Positions 52,449 to 61,805 of a stretch of 64,000 nucleotides of DNA are shown one piece after another. How positions within the stretch are numbered: the stretch's first letter is position 1; every line of letters starts with the position of its first letter. The translations under genes and the position numbers were made by a program. The stretch spans positions 62,001 to 126,000 of the forward strand of contig NZ_BAGL01000032.1 in NCBI RefSeq assembly GCF_000308875.1, in the 5' to 3' direction. Under the pieces are notes generated by a model that saw only the letters and a program-made list of their open reading frames with translations, made no database searches and was not told where the DNA came from. Source of the stretch: Nocardia transvalensis NBRC 15921 (GTDB lineage: Bacteria; Actinomycetota; Actinomycetes; Mycobacteriales; Mycobacteriaceae).

Positions 52449-55334
52449 TCATGCGGTCCGCGTGACAGAACTGCTCGCCGGACGGCCGTTCGGAGGTGCG
52501 GCCGACGTGGGCGGCACGGCCGCACCGGGCGTGAGCGTGTAGCAGAAGCGCCGTACCCGGGGGAGCCAGGTGTGGAGACCGGACAGGTCCCTGAAGGTCA
52601 CGTGCGCCGTGAGCCGGACCAGCCCCGAATGCAGTCGATGCCACTTGGGCACTTGGCTTTTCGGTATCCCGCCGATGATCCCGTTCACCCACTCCGAGCC
52701 GGAGTCCCGCGGTTCGAAATCGGCGACGAACCGGTCCAGCTCGGTATCCGGCGGCCGGTACGTAAGACCGCCGGCGAGCCCGCGCACCGGATCCGGAACC
52801 ATATCGAGCACATCGGCGAGCAGCGAGGCGTGGGCGGTGAGCAGTCCCAGCAGCAGCACGACCGCCTCGAATTCGCCGGGGCGGCCGTCCATGCCCAGGA
52901 AGCGCGAGGCGGGTGAGAGGTCACGGGTGGCCCGCACCATGCGGTAGAGATTGAGCAGGCGCTTCGCCTCACGCGGTGTGTCCACCAGCATGTCCAGTGC
53001 GGTGAGCAGCGTCAGTTCCGGATCGGTGAGCGGCCGCGGCGGTTCCGGGGCCACGACGGAGTGCTGCAGGACGTCGACCTCCGAGCCCGCTTCGATATCG
53101 AGGGCGGTGATCACACCGTAGCGATCCGCGCTCGGCGGAGGGGACGTCGTCGTCGGCCGGCGCTCGGCAGGAGGGGCCGGCACCGAACGCGGCGTGGCGG
53201 AAGGCCGCGGGTCTCCCAGCGCGTGCAGCAGCCGGCTCATACCGGTCGAGGACATCGGCGGCAGTACCAGCGGGATGTTCAGGATCTTTTCCAGATAGTC
53301 GTCGGGCGTGTGCCACAGATCTTCGGGGTCGTTGTCCCCGTCGCGCAGCAGTGCGGAATAGCGGGTGCGCAGCGAACGCATCAGCCACCGCGGATCGACC
53401 CCGACGACCACCACGAACAGGTCCAGGGCCAGCAGGAGGTGCACGGCCTGCATGACGTCGACGACCTGGTCGGGGGAACAGCGGTCCAGGTCGTCGATAT
53501 ACAACACGATGCGGTCGATCGGCCGGTGATCGCCGTACGGGTCCGGATTGCGGCGCCAATCGTCCATGAGCTGGACCAGCTGCTGGAAGTCCTTGCGGAT
53601 CGTCGAGATGAGGCCGAGTTTGCCGGAGTACGAATCACTTCCGGCACGCTCGGCGAGAAACGAGTACAGCCGCCGCCCGGGGTCGAGTTCGGCGAGTTGC
53701 CGGCCGAGTTCGCCGACATGCGCGATCACATCGTCGAGCTGTGCCTGCGCGACCCGCTGTTCGGCCTCGGCGGCGCGCAGCCTGGTCAGAGTATCGGCCA
53801 TCTCGGTGCCGACCGCGCTCTCCGCGGCGGTCCGCATCTCGCCGCGCAGGTCCTCCCGTACCCGCCGCAACGTGCGCAGACCGGCGTGCGCGCGACCGAA
53901 CAGGACGGTGACCCCGCCGACCCCGCCCAGCGCGGTGACCAGTCCGGTGACCCAGGCCAGCTGGCCGGCGGCGTGCGAGACGATCAGCGGTACGAGCACG
54001 CCGATGCCGACGAGGGCGACCGCGAAGGCGAGCGAGATCCGTCCGGCACGAGTCAGCGATGCGCGTGCCAGCACCTTGGTGTCGTCCACCGCGTCGTGGA
54101 GCTGTCCGGCCAGCAGGTCGGCCCGCTCCTTCTCGTCGGTGATGCCCAGCTGCCGCCACAGGGTCGCGATCTCGCTGCCGTAACGAGACGAATTGGTGAG
54201 TGTCGCAAGCAGATTGCGTGCGGTGGTCTCGCGATGGGCGACGGCCCGGTCGACCTCGGTCTGGAGCCGGGTCGCCGTCGCACGGGCCTGGCGCGTGGCC
54301 GCCTGGAGCTGGTGGCGCTGATCCAGGCGTTCGGTCAGTTCGGCGCGAATCCGGTCGGCACGGTCCGCGGAGGCCTCCGTGCCGCCCGCGAGCTGCCGGA
54401 ATATCTCGTCACCGAGGCTGGCCCACAGGTTGCTGTCCGCGTAATGCCAGGCGTTGAAACCGATCTGCACGATCTCCCGGCAGTACTGCTCGCTGCCCGA
54501 GTCCGCGAGGGTGCGGATCCGGTCGCGCAGCAGACCCATGAAATAGCTTTTGCCCGAACCCCATTCGCCGAAGACTCCGATCGACAGGGGCAGCGGGGTC
54601 GTGCGGTCGGCAACGACGGTGGCGAGCATCGATACGTACGGAGCGACGCCGAGATGGTCGTCGTGCAAAGGGATTCCGACGTTCGGGTCCACCAGGTCGC
54701 TCGAGACTCCGCCTGCCAGTGGGGCTTCGGCGAGTGTCGGCGAGTTGGCGATGGCTCGGGTGAATGCCGCGGCGATGACTTCGGCGTCGGTATCGCTCTG
54801 GCAGAGGAACATCAGCTGGTCCGCGTCGCGTCCTGGTCGGACGTCCATTGTGGAAACGGCCGCGGGGACGATGATCTCGGCGACGTGATCGACCGGCTCG
54901 CCCAGTAGTCCCGCCGTGAGCAATGGCAGTCCGATCGCTCGCGCACCGAGACCCGAGGCCGCCTCGAGCGCCGACTTCACGGCGGAAGCCAGGGAGTTGT
55001 CGGTGATGTCGCTGTATTCGCCGGGCTCGTTCCTGGGGTTGACCAATATCGCGCGCCGAAGCAGTGGATTCGTCCCCGGGGGCGGTGGTAGTGCCAGGAT
55101 ATGGGGCCGGTCGGCATTGATGTGGTCGTAAGGGACGTCGCGCCACGCCGCCTCGGCGAATTCCATGCGGAGTGCGCCGCCCAGGCTGCCGAGACTGGAG
55201 CCGACCGACACCACGATGGCGTCGATCGGGAGCTGCCACGGTTCGCTGGTGCGAGCGATCGAATAGCGAATGCCGCCGTGAGTGCCGAGTTCGGTTGTCG
55301 AAGTCGAGTTCGGGAAGGCAGGTTCAGACACCAT
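52449..55334 (-). CDS. macro-like domain fused to KAP-family P-loop NTPase
   Basis: 961 aa from the ATG at 55334. Residues 35-165 resemble a macro (ADP-ribose-binding) domain: DAIVVSVGSSLGSLGGAL, RRAILVNPRN and RAIGLPLLTAGLLGEPVDHV. Residues 215-700 are a KAP NTPase: Walker A FGEWGSGKSYF at about 256-263, the family pattern GFNAWHYADSNLWASLGDEIF, a two-helix membrane insertion at 434-480, a coiled-coil-like region, and Walker B RIVLYIDDLDRCSPDQ near 609. The insertion within the P-loop domain is the KAP hallmark. The C-terminal 200 residues are helical. Known KAP members include PifA, involved in phage exclusion. It breaks conserved degV-comEA synteny, so it is likely acquired; a defence role is inference. 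Confidence 0.85.
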   Translation of the reverse strand: MVSEPAFPNSTSTTELGTHGGIRYSIARTSEPWQLPIDAIVVSVGSSLGSLGGALRMEFAEAAWRDVPYDHINADRPHILALPPPPGTNPLLRRAILVNPRNEPGEYSDITDNSLASAVKSALEAASGLGARAIGLPLLTAGLLGEPVDHVAEIIVPAAVSTMDVRPGRDADQLMFLCQSDTDAEVIAAAFTRAIANSPTLAEAPLAGGVSSDLVDPNVGIPLHDDHLGVAPYVSMLATVVADRTTPLPLSIGVFGEWGSGKSYFMGLLRDRIRTLADSGSEQYCREIVQIGFNAWHYADSNLWASLGDEIFRQLAGGTEASADRADRIRAELTERLDQRHQLQAATRQARATATRLQTEVDRAVAHRETTARNLLATLTNSSRYGSEIATLWRQLGITDEKERADLLAGQLHDAVDDTKVLARASLTRAGRISLAFAVALVGIGVLVPLIVSHAAGQLAWVTGLVTALGGVGGVTVLFGRAHAGLRTLRRVREDLRGEMRTAAESAVGTEMADTLTRLRAAEAEQRVAQAQLDDVIAHVGELGRQLAELDPGRRLYSFLAERAGSDSYSGKLGLISTIRKDFQQLVQLMDDWRRNPDPYGDHRPIDRIVLYIDDLDRCSPDQVVDVMQAVHLLLALDLFVVVVGVDPRWLMRSLRTRYSALLRDGDNDPEDLWHTPDDYLEKILNIPLVLPPMSSTGMSRLLHALGDPRPSATPRSVPAPPAERRPTTTSPPPSADRYGVITALDIEAGSEVDVLQHSVVAPEPPRPLTDPELTLLTALDMLVDTPREAKRLLNLYRMVRATRDLSPASRFLGMDGRPGEFEAVVLLLGLLTAHASLLADVLDMVPDPVRGLAGGLTYRPPDTELDRFVADFEPRDSGSEWVNGIIGGIPKSQVPKWHRLHSGLVRLTAHVTFRDLSGLHTWLPRVRRFCYTLTPGAAVPPTSAAPPNGRPASSSVTRTA

Positions 55335-55625
55335 GGGCTCCGTCGTGCCGGTGCCTGTCCGGGCTCGGCAGGGACGCGCCGTGCGGGGCCGATGGGCGTC
55401 GCTGTACGTCGATGGATGGCATGAACCCCCCGAACAATCCGTGTGGAAACCCCAACCCTTCCGGCAGTGTACTGCGTCGCGCGGCCTCTGGGTGGCGGAT
55501 GAATAACGGGCCCAGCGGATCTGCGTCTCGGGTCGGGTTGCCGCAGGGCGGCGCGGGGTACGACACGTTTGCCGAAATGGCAAAGGATGTTGCCTGCTTC
55601 CGGGGGTGTGGAGCATTGTCGAGGG

Positions 55626-56465
55626 GTGAATCACGACGACTTCGATTGGGCCGCGATGGCCGACATGCTGGTGGACGAGGCCGAGGCGTATCAGCCGTAC
55701 CTGGACGGTGCGTTCGATCGGCTGGCGGATCTGAATCCGAAACGGATCCTGGATATCGGGTCCGGACCGGGAGTGGCGGCGTGCCTGCTGGCGCAGCGGT
55801 TCCCCGATGCCGAGGTGATCGCGGTGGACGGGACGCCGGAGTTGCTGACCCGCGCCGAGCAGCGGGCCGAGCGGCTGGGGGTGCGCCTGAGCACCCGCGT
55901 CGCGGAGTTCCCGGGCGGGTTGTCCGACCTGCCCGAAGCGGATCTGGTGTGGTCGGCGAACGTCGTGCACCACGTCGGCGATCAGCTCGACGCGCTGACC
56001 CGCATGGCGGGGCTGCTGCGGCCGGGCGGCACCCTGGCGATCGCCGAGGGCGGGCTGCCGGTGCGGTGGCTGCCTCGGGATATCGGTTTCGGCCGTCCGG
56101 GCCTGCAGATGCGGCTGGATGTCGCGCTGGCCGACCGGTTCGAGCAGATGCGTGCCGAACTGCCGGGCTCGGTTTCGGTGGCCGAGGACTGGCCCGCTCT
56201 CCTGCGCGCCGCGGGCCTGGTCGACGCGTACAGCCGCAGTTTCCTGGTCGACCGCCCCGCACCGCTGGACGCCGGTGCGCGCCGGTCGGCGCGGCAGTGG
56301 CTCGAACGCCACCGCGGCATGCACACCGACTACCTCGCCGAGGACGACCTGGCCACCCTGGATCGCCTGGTGGACCCGGACGACCCGGAATCCGTCGACA
56401 ATCGCACCGACGTCTTCCTGCTCACGGCCAGGACGGTGCACTTCGCCCACCGCCCGGCGGACTGA
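55626..56465 (+). CDS. class I SAM-dependent methyltransferase
   Basis: 279 aa from a GTG at 55626 (an ATG at 55656 is an alternative). Motif I ILDIGSGPGVAACLLA, motif II VIAVDGTPELLTRA, and the motif IV region ADLVWSANVVHHVGDQ are complete. N-terminal FDWAAMADMLVDEAEAY is shared with actinobacterial methyltransferases of unknown substrate. It is divergent from the KAP gene with 291 nt between starts, in which no further gene is seen, and precedes comEA. Confidence 0.87.
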   Translation: MNHDDFDWAAMADMLVDEAEAYQPYLDGAFDRLADLNPKRILDIGSGPGVAACLLAQRFPDAEVIAVDGTPELLTRAEQRAERLGVRLSTRVAEFPGGLSDLPEADLVWSANVVHHVGDQLDALTRMAGLLRPGGTLAIAEGGLPVRWLPRDIGFGRPGLQMRLDVALADRFEQMRAELPGSVSVAEDWPALLRAAGLVDAYSRSFLVDRPAPLDAGARRSARQWLERHRGMHTDYLAEDDLATLDRLVDPDDPESVDNRTDVFLLTARTVHFAHRPAD

Positions 56466-56596
56466 TACCAGATCGGTGTGACAAGTAGCCACCCGATGCC
56501 GGCTGGTTGTGCACAGCGGATCGGCTGTCCCCAGGTCTGTCGAAAGACCTTGTCGGGCCGGGGATCTCGGTGCGGCATCGGCCTACGGTGGCTCGC

Positions 56597-57757
56597 ATGG
56601 CGCGAAACGAGGAGCGGAGACGGGTCCGCGAGCGGCTGGGGTCGCTCGCGGCGGAGGCGCCCGATACACGATCGGTGCCGGGCGGGCGTTGGGATCTCGA
56701 CGAATTCGACGATCCGGTGCCGGGCCGCCGCCCGGACGACGACGGGGACGAGTGGGAAGAGACGGTCGAGGGTCCGCGCACGCCGCAATGGCTGAGCGAA
56801 CCCTCGAGCGGTCTCGCGGTGTGGCACGAGCGGCTGGTCCCGGAGCGATTCCGGGGAACACGCCTCGATCCTGGGCGGCGCGGGTTGCTCGTGCTGGCCG
56901 CGGTCGGACTGGTGGCGGTGGTGCTCGCGGCCGCCGCGGCACAACGGGAAAGACCTGTCGCACAGCCTGTTCCGCCGTTGCCCGTGGTGCGTGCGGGTAC
57001 GGCGGGCGCAACCAGTACGTCCGGGGCTGCGCCGTCGGCGGGAGTGTCCGGTACTTCGTCAGCCGGGGGCATGCCTGGTGGGAGTGCGCCCAGTGGTGTC
57101 CCGCCCGCCGGTGTTTCCGATGCCGTGCGGCCCGGGGACGTTCCCGGTGCCGCGACGCCGGCGGGTGCGCCCGGTGCTGCGACGCCGGCGGGTGTGTCCA
57201 GTGCTGCGACGTCGGCGGGTGTGCCCGGCACCGTGTCGGCCGGAGGCGTCTCCGGTTCCGCGCCGACGGCCGGCGGGTCCGGAGATCGGATGGCGGACCT
57301 GGTGGTGAGCGTCGTCGGCATGGTCGAGCACCCCGGCCTCCTGCATCTTCCACCCGGTTCGCGGGTGGCCGACGCGGTCTCGGCCACGGTCGCGAAGGAC
57401 GGCGCCGATCTCGCCGGCCTGAATCTGGCCCAGCGGCTCGTCGACGGCGATCAGGTCGTGGTCGGAACCACGGCCCCCGATTCCGTTCCGCCACAGACGG
57501 GCAGCGCGGTAGTTCCCGGCCGGCGAGCCCCCACGGCGGCGTCGGGCGGCCCCTCTCACCCGGCCACAAAAGTAGACCTGAACACCGCCACCGAATCCGA
57601 CCTCGACGCCCTCCCCGGAGTCGGCCCCACCACCGCCCGCGCCATCATCGCCTGGCGCACCGAACACGGCCGCTTCACCACCATCGACCAATTAGCCGAG
57701 GTCACCGGCATCGGCCCCGCCCGCCTGGCCCGCATACGCGACCTGGTGAAGATATGA
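56597..57757 (+). CDS. comEA: ComEA helix-hairpin-helix DNA-binding protein
   Basis: 386 aa from the ATG at 56597. A cytoplasmic N-terminus is followed by one membrane helix (RGLLVLAAVGLVAVVLAAAAA), a long Ala/Gly/Ser/Pro repeat linker (AATPAGAPG units), a SLBB-like domain (VVSVVGMVEHPGLLHLPPGSRVADAVS), and the C-terminal HhH2 pair (VDLNTATESDLDALPGVGPTTARAIIAWR and VTGIGPARLARIRDL). Mycobacteriales keep comEA-comEC although natural transformation is not well shown in the group. Syntenic with Rv2415c. Confidence 0.93.
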   Translation: MARNEERRRVRERLGSLAAEAPDTRSVPGGRWDLDEFDDPVPGRRPDDDGDEWEETVEGPRTPQWLSEPSSGLAVWHERLVPERFRGTRLDPGRRGLLVLAAVGLVAVVLAAAAAQRERPVAQPVPPLPVVRAGTAGATSTSGAAPSAGVSGTSSAGGMPGGSAPSGVPPAGVSDAVRPGDVPGAATPAGAPGAATPAGVSSAATSAGVPGTVSAGGVSGSAPTAGGSGDRMADLVVSVVGMVEHPGLLHLPPGSRVADAVSATVAKDGADLAGLNLAQRLVDGDQVVVGTTAPDSVPPQTGSAVVPGRRAPTAASGGPSHPATKVDLNTATESDLDALPGVGPTTARAIIAWRTEHGRFTTIDQLAEVTGIGPARLARIRDLVKI

Positions 57758-57883
57758 CGGCGGCGGTGCAGGGTGTGCGGGCCGGAAGGCTTCGTGATCG
57801 GGGGCGTCGGTCCGGCCTACTCGTTTCGGCTGCGCGATGCGGTGGAGATATGAGCGGGATCGGCGTGCGGGCCTGGGGATTTC

Positions 57884-59497
57884 GTGCCTGGGCGGTGGAC
57901 TGTGGGGGATGACGGTGGGCAGGCGTCGAGTGAAGCGGATCGTGAGGTTCGGCCGGTTGATGTGCGGCTGGTTCCGGCGACGGTGGTGTGCTGGGGGGTC
58001 ACGATCGCGGGGGTCGCCTGTGGCTGGCGGGTGGGGCTGATGGCGGGCGGTGCGTCGGCCGGGGTGGGGATGGTGTCGGGCGCGTTGCTCTTACGGGCCG
58101 TGTGGCCGGGGCGGGCGCGTGTGGTTGCGATGGCGATCGTGGCCGCGGCGCTGGCGGGGAGCGGGTTCGCGGTGGCGGCCGCATGGCACGAATATCGGGT
58201 GGCGGTGCATCCGCTGCGGACCGCGGCTCCGGGAACGTATCTGACAGCCGTGGTGACGCCGACGGATGATCCGAAAGTGTTGTCGAGCAAGCCTTTCGGT
58301 GGGCGGCAACGTCTGGTGCGGGCCGATCTCCGGGAGTATCGGCACGGCGAGTCGGCGGTTCGGGCGGGAGGGGGTGTCATCGTGCTCGCGCCGGAGCGTG
58401 GGTGGTCGACGATTCTCCCGGGCCGGACCGTGGAATTCCGGGCACGGGTGGACCGGCCGTGGCGGCGGGACCTCACCGTCGCGGTACTGCGGGCGCAGGG
58501 TCCGCCGATCGCCGTATCGGAGGCTCCGTGGTGGCAGCGGGTCGCGGGCACGGTGCGGGCGAGGTTCGCCGACACCGCCGATCGTGCGCTGTCCGACGAT
58601 GCCGCGGGCCTGCTGCCGGGGCTGGTCGCGGGCGACACCTCGCGGCTTCCGGAGCACGTCCGGGAGAACTTCGAGAAGACGGATCTGGCGCATCTCACGG
58701 CCGCGTCGGGGATGAACGTCTCGATCCTCTTCGCCGCGGTCTTGATGGCGACGCGGGCGCTCACCCTGGACGCCCGGCTGGGCCTCGCGCTCGCGGCGCT
58801 GGCTCTGGTGGCGTTCGTGATCCTGGCGCGGCCGTCACCCTCGGTGCTGCGGGCGGCGGTAATGGGTGGGATCGCGCTGCTGGCCCTCATGACCGGCCGC
58901 CGGAGACAGGCACTGCCCGCGCTGTGCGCCGCGGTGATCGGGCTGCTCGCGTATTCGCCCGCGCTCGCTGTCGACGCCGGCTTCGCCCTGTCGGTCTCCG
59001 CCACGGCGGGCCTCGTCCTGCTGGCCCCGCCCTGGGCGCACTGGTTGCGAGCACACGGCTGGCCCCGCGTCGCCGCCGAGGCATTCGCGGCGGCGACCGC
59101 GGCCTTCCTGGTGACGACGCCGATCCTCGCCGCACTCACCGGACACGTGGGCCTGCTGGCCATCCTGGCCAACGTCCTGGTCGAACCGCTGATCGCCCCG
59201 ATAACCATCCTCGGAACCGTCGGCGCCCTGCTCTCGTGCGTATGGCAACCCGCCGCGATCCTGGTCCTACAGCCGACCGCCCCGGCCCTGTGGTGGCTCC
59301 TGACGGTCGCCGAACACGGTGCCGCACTGAATCTTTCACTCGACGTCTCCGACGGCGTCCGCGGTGGCCTACTCGCCGCGGCGGCAGTGACCATCGCGAT
59401 AGCGGTCCTGCTCCGCCTCGCCTGGCCCCGGAGGGAGGTCTCCGGTGACTTCTCGGGCAGCGCGGCGAATGCCGGGGGTGTCGGACCGCACCCGTAG
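57884..59497 (+). CDS. comEC: ComEC/Rec2-family DNA uptake channel protein
   Basis: 537 aa. An N-terminal soluble part (residues 110-220) is followed by the competence domain with HLTAASGMNVSILFAAV and about eight membrane helices. It lacks the C-terminal metallo-beta-lactamase domain found in longer ComEC, like the mycobacterial protein. The GTG at 57884 is the first in frame and the true start may be a few codons later (57902). It follows comEA by 126 nt and ends 10 nt before holA. Confidence 0.92.
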   Translation: MPGRWTVGDDGGQASSEADREVRPVDVRLVPATVVCWGVTIAGVACGWRVGLMAGGASAGVGMVSGALLLRAVWPGRARVVAMAIVAAALAGSGFAVAAAWHEYRVAVHPLRTAAPGTYLTAVVTPTDDPKVLSSKPFGGRQRLVRADLREYRHGESAVRAGGGVIVLAPERGWSTILPGRTVEFRARVDRPWRRDLTVAVLRAQGPPIAVSEAPWWQRVAGTVRARFADTADRALSDDAAGLLPGLVAGDTSRLPEHVRENFEKTDLAHLTAASGMNVSILFAAVLMATRALTLDARLGLALAALALVAFVILARPSPSVLRAAVMGGIALLALMTGRRRQALPALCAAVIGLLAYSPALAVDAGFALSVSATAGLVLLAPPWAHWLRAHGWPRVAAEAFAAATAAFLVTTPILAALTGHVGLLAILANVLVEPLIAPITILGTVGALLSCVWQPAAILVLQPTAPALWWLLTVAEHGAALNLSLDVSDGVRGGLLAAAAVTIAIAVLLRLAWPRREVSGDFSGSAANAGGVGPHP

Positions 59498-59507
59498 GAT
59501 CGTCGCC

Positions 59508-60478
59508 GTGACCGAACGTCCCGCACCCGTCCATCTTGTGCTCGGTGAGGAAGAGTTGCTGATCGAGCGCGCGGTCGCCGCGATCGTCGCCGGGGTGCGG
59601 GGGGCCGCGCCGGATCCGGAGGCGTTGCCGGTGGATCGGCTGCGGCGGGGGATGCGAGCACCTCCGAGCTGGCCGAGTTGCTGAGTCCGTCACTGTTCGC
59701 CGAGGACCGGGTGATCATTCTGGAGTCGGCGGCCGAGGCGGGGAAGGACGCGGTCGCGGTGATCACCGACGCGGCCTCCGCGCCGCCCGAGGGCGTGGTG
59801 CTGGTCATCCTGCACACGGGTGGCGGGCGGGCGAAGGCGCTGGCCCCGGCACTGCAGAAGGCGGGCGCCGAGGTGCACCACTGCGCCAAGGTATCCAAGG
59901 CCGGTGAGCGAATCGAGTTCGTGCGCAACGAATTCCGCGCCGCGGGGATCCGGGTGTCCGGCGAGGTGGTGCAGACGGTGCTGGAGGCCGTCGGCTCCGA
60001 CCTGCGCGAGCTGGCCGCGGCCGCCTCGCAGCTGGCCGCCGATACGGGCGGCCGGGTCGATGTCGCGGCCGTGCGGCGGTACTACTCCGGCCGGGCCGAG
60101 GTCACCGGTTTCGACGTGGCCGAACTCGCCGTATCCGGTGACCGTGCCGGCGCCATGGAGGCGCTGCGCTGGGCCACCGACCGCGGCGTGCCGGCTGTGC
60201 TGCTGGCCGACGCCCTTGCGGACTCGGTGCACACCATCGCCCGAGTCGGTTCGGCCGGCCGCGGCGACCCGTTCAAACTCGCCTCGGCCCTCGGAATGCC
60301 GCCGTGGAAGGTGAAGAAGGCCCAGGGCCAGGCCCGGGGGTGGAACCCGGCCACCATCGGCAACGCCCTCGAGGTCGTCGCCACCCTCAACGCCGATGTG
60401 AAGGGTGGCGCGGCGGATACGAACTTCGCTCTGGAACACGCGTTGGCGAAAATTCTGGATCTTCACGAAAGTCGTTGA
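59508..60478 (+). pseudogene. holA: holA (DNA polymerase III delta subunit) with a one-base frameshift
   Basis: The N-terminus from a GTG at 59508 (ERPAPVHLVLGEEELLIERAVAAIV) is normal to PVDRLRRG, then the frame fails. One extra base in the G run 59647-59651 restores DASTSELAELLSPSLFAEDRVIILE and the rest of the protein to 60478. With that base the gene is 323 codons, the normal delta length. Delta loads the sliding clamp through the clamp loader and is normally essential, so an assembly error is likelier than a dead gene. If real, it would need programmed frameshifting or a second copy. Syntenic with Rv2413c. Confidence 0.85.
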
Positions 60479-60517
60479 GCGGCAACGAGCTAGGGAAGCT
60501 GTCATGTTGCGTAGGTT

Positions 60518-60613
60518 TCCGGCCAAAAGCATGCCGGAAACTAGGAGGCATGCCGGGAAACTAGAAGGCATGGCGGGAACAAGAAGGAATGGCGGGAGCA
60601 AGAAGGCATCCCG
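60518..60613. repeat. dispersed repeat copy F: core arm plus 19-20-bp array
   Basis: The core arm CCGGCCAAAAGCATGCCGG is at 60518-60536, 40 nt after the holA stop. It is followed by four units of 18-20 bp (AAACTAGRAGGCATGSCGGG and shorter variants) to 60613. It fills the gap to the convergent phospholipase gene. Confidence 0.85.
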
Positions 60614-60627
60614 GAATTGAGGGGGCG

Positions 60628-61656
60628 TCATCCCGCGTTGTGGCGAATGATCTCCTCGACCAATGCAGGGCCCGGGAAGTCCATCATCAGGACTCCGGTG
60701 GGGCCGGGGTGGGTGCGGAGGTGGTCGAGGGTGTGGTCGTTTTCGTAGGACGCGTAGCGGCCGGGGAATTTGGTGGGGTCGGGGGCGCCGTTGGCGGAGA
60801 GGTAGTTGATGTAGAGGGCCGGGGTGGGGGCGGCGGCGGCCTTGGCCAGGTGGGCTGCGATCGCCGCCCATTTGACGTCCATGTCCGGGCCGTCCCACAG
60901 GTCCTGCGCGTCGACCGTGAGGCCCCGGTCCTCGCCGTGTTCGATATCGGTGAACTGGGTGACGACGATCTTGCCGCGGACGTCGCCGAGCCGGGGTAGG
61001 TCGGCGTGGGCGGTAGCGGAGGGCCGCCAGGCGCGGGGTGCGGCGGTGAGGTACCGGTCGATCAGGGGCAGGTCCGGTTTGGCCCCGCCGGCGTCCACAC
61101 AGCCGAAGGGACGGCCGTCGTTGGCACATTCCGCCTTCACCCGCAGGAGGACCGTCTCGCGCGGATGCCGGGACAGGAAGTCGTCCACTACGCCGAGGAC
61201 GTCCCCGAGGTTCGCGTGCTGGTAGAACGACCCGTGCTGGACGGCCGGCACATCGGCCTCGTCGCGGCGCACCCGGATGTCGAGGGCGCGCACACCGGCC
61301 TCCAGCTGGCCGCGCAGGGTCTGGCGGGAGGTGCAGGGCTCGTCGGCGCAGCCCTTGTCGAACCCCTCCTGCGTGACCACCGCCGGACCGCCCTTACCGC
61401 CGTGGACGGCCATCGTGTCGTGGGTGCCGGGCACGGATAGGCGGCCCAGCGGGCGATCGTCGGGCAGTGCGCCCATCCAGTCGGGGCTGCTCGCGGTTGC
61501 CAGCTTGCCGTGCGCGCCGGAGGATTTCGCGCCAGGCAGACCCATGGCGACCGGAGCCGCCGACTCGTCCGAAGTCTGCGGGGGAGCGGAGGCGGTCTGC
61601 CCGCACCCGGCCAGCAGCGCCCCCGCCGCGATCGCCACCGTGATTCTGTAGAGCAC
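60628..61656 (-). CDS. secreted PI-PLC-type phosphodiesterase lipoprotein
   Basis: 342 aa from a GTG at 61656; upstream GTGs at 61668 and 61692 would only lengthen the leader. The signal ends in a lipobox, AGALLAGCG. The PI-PLC X domain shows SVPGTHDTMAV (catalytic His), LRGQLEAGVRALDIRVRR, and PAVQHGSFYQHANLGDVLG (second His). Bacterial relatives cleave phosphatidylinositol or GPI anchors, and mycobacteria-like envelopes contain PI-based lipids, so the enzyme may act on host or own lipids (inference). Located outside the membrane as a lipoprotein. Confidence 0.88.
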   Translation of the reverse strand: MLYRITVAIAAGALLAGCGQTASAPPQTSDESAAPVAMGLPGAKSSGAHGKLATASSPDWMGALPDDRPLGRLSVPGTHDTMAVHGGKGGPAVVTQEGFDKGCADEPCTSRQTLRGQLEAGVRALDIRVRRDEADVPAVQHGSFYQHANLGDVLGVVDDFLSRHPRETVLLRVKAECANDGRPFGCVDAGGAKPDLPLIDRYLTAAPRAWRPSATAHADLPRLGDVRGKIVVTQFTDIEHGEDRGLTVDAQDLWDGPDMDVKWAAIAAHLAKAAAAPTPALYINYLSANGAPDPTKFPGRYASYENDHTLDHLRTHPGPTGVLMMDFPGPALVEEIIRHNAG

Positions 61657-61724
61657 CCCACCCGTCACCCGATCACGGTAGCCGACCCCCACCGGTGGAG
61701 CTACCGGTTCCCGGACACGACAAA

Positions 61725-61768
61725 GCCGCCGTGGTCGTCTGCTTCAGCAGACCCTCTGCCACGGCGGC
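61725..61768 (-). terminator. rho-independent terminator after rpsT
   Basis: GCCGCCGTGG (61725-61734) and CCACGGCGGC (61759-61768) form a perfect 10-bp GC-rich stem. A second hairpin, GTCTGC-TTCA-GCAGAC, is nested in its loop. On the minus strand the stem is followed by a short T run (TTTGT). It lies just after rpsT. Confidence 0.8.
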
Positions 61769-61805
61769 ATCGCGAAGAACAGTGCGGTAGTGCTACCGCG
61801 AAAGA

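Noticed and set aside
59640..59660. Programmed ribosomal frameshift in holA
   Set aside because: No slippery heptamer or following structure typical of such sites is evident, and orthologues are not known to use one; a one-base assembly error is simpler.
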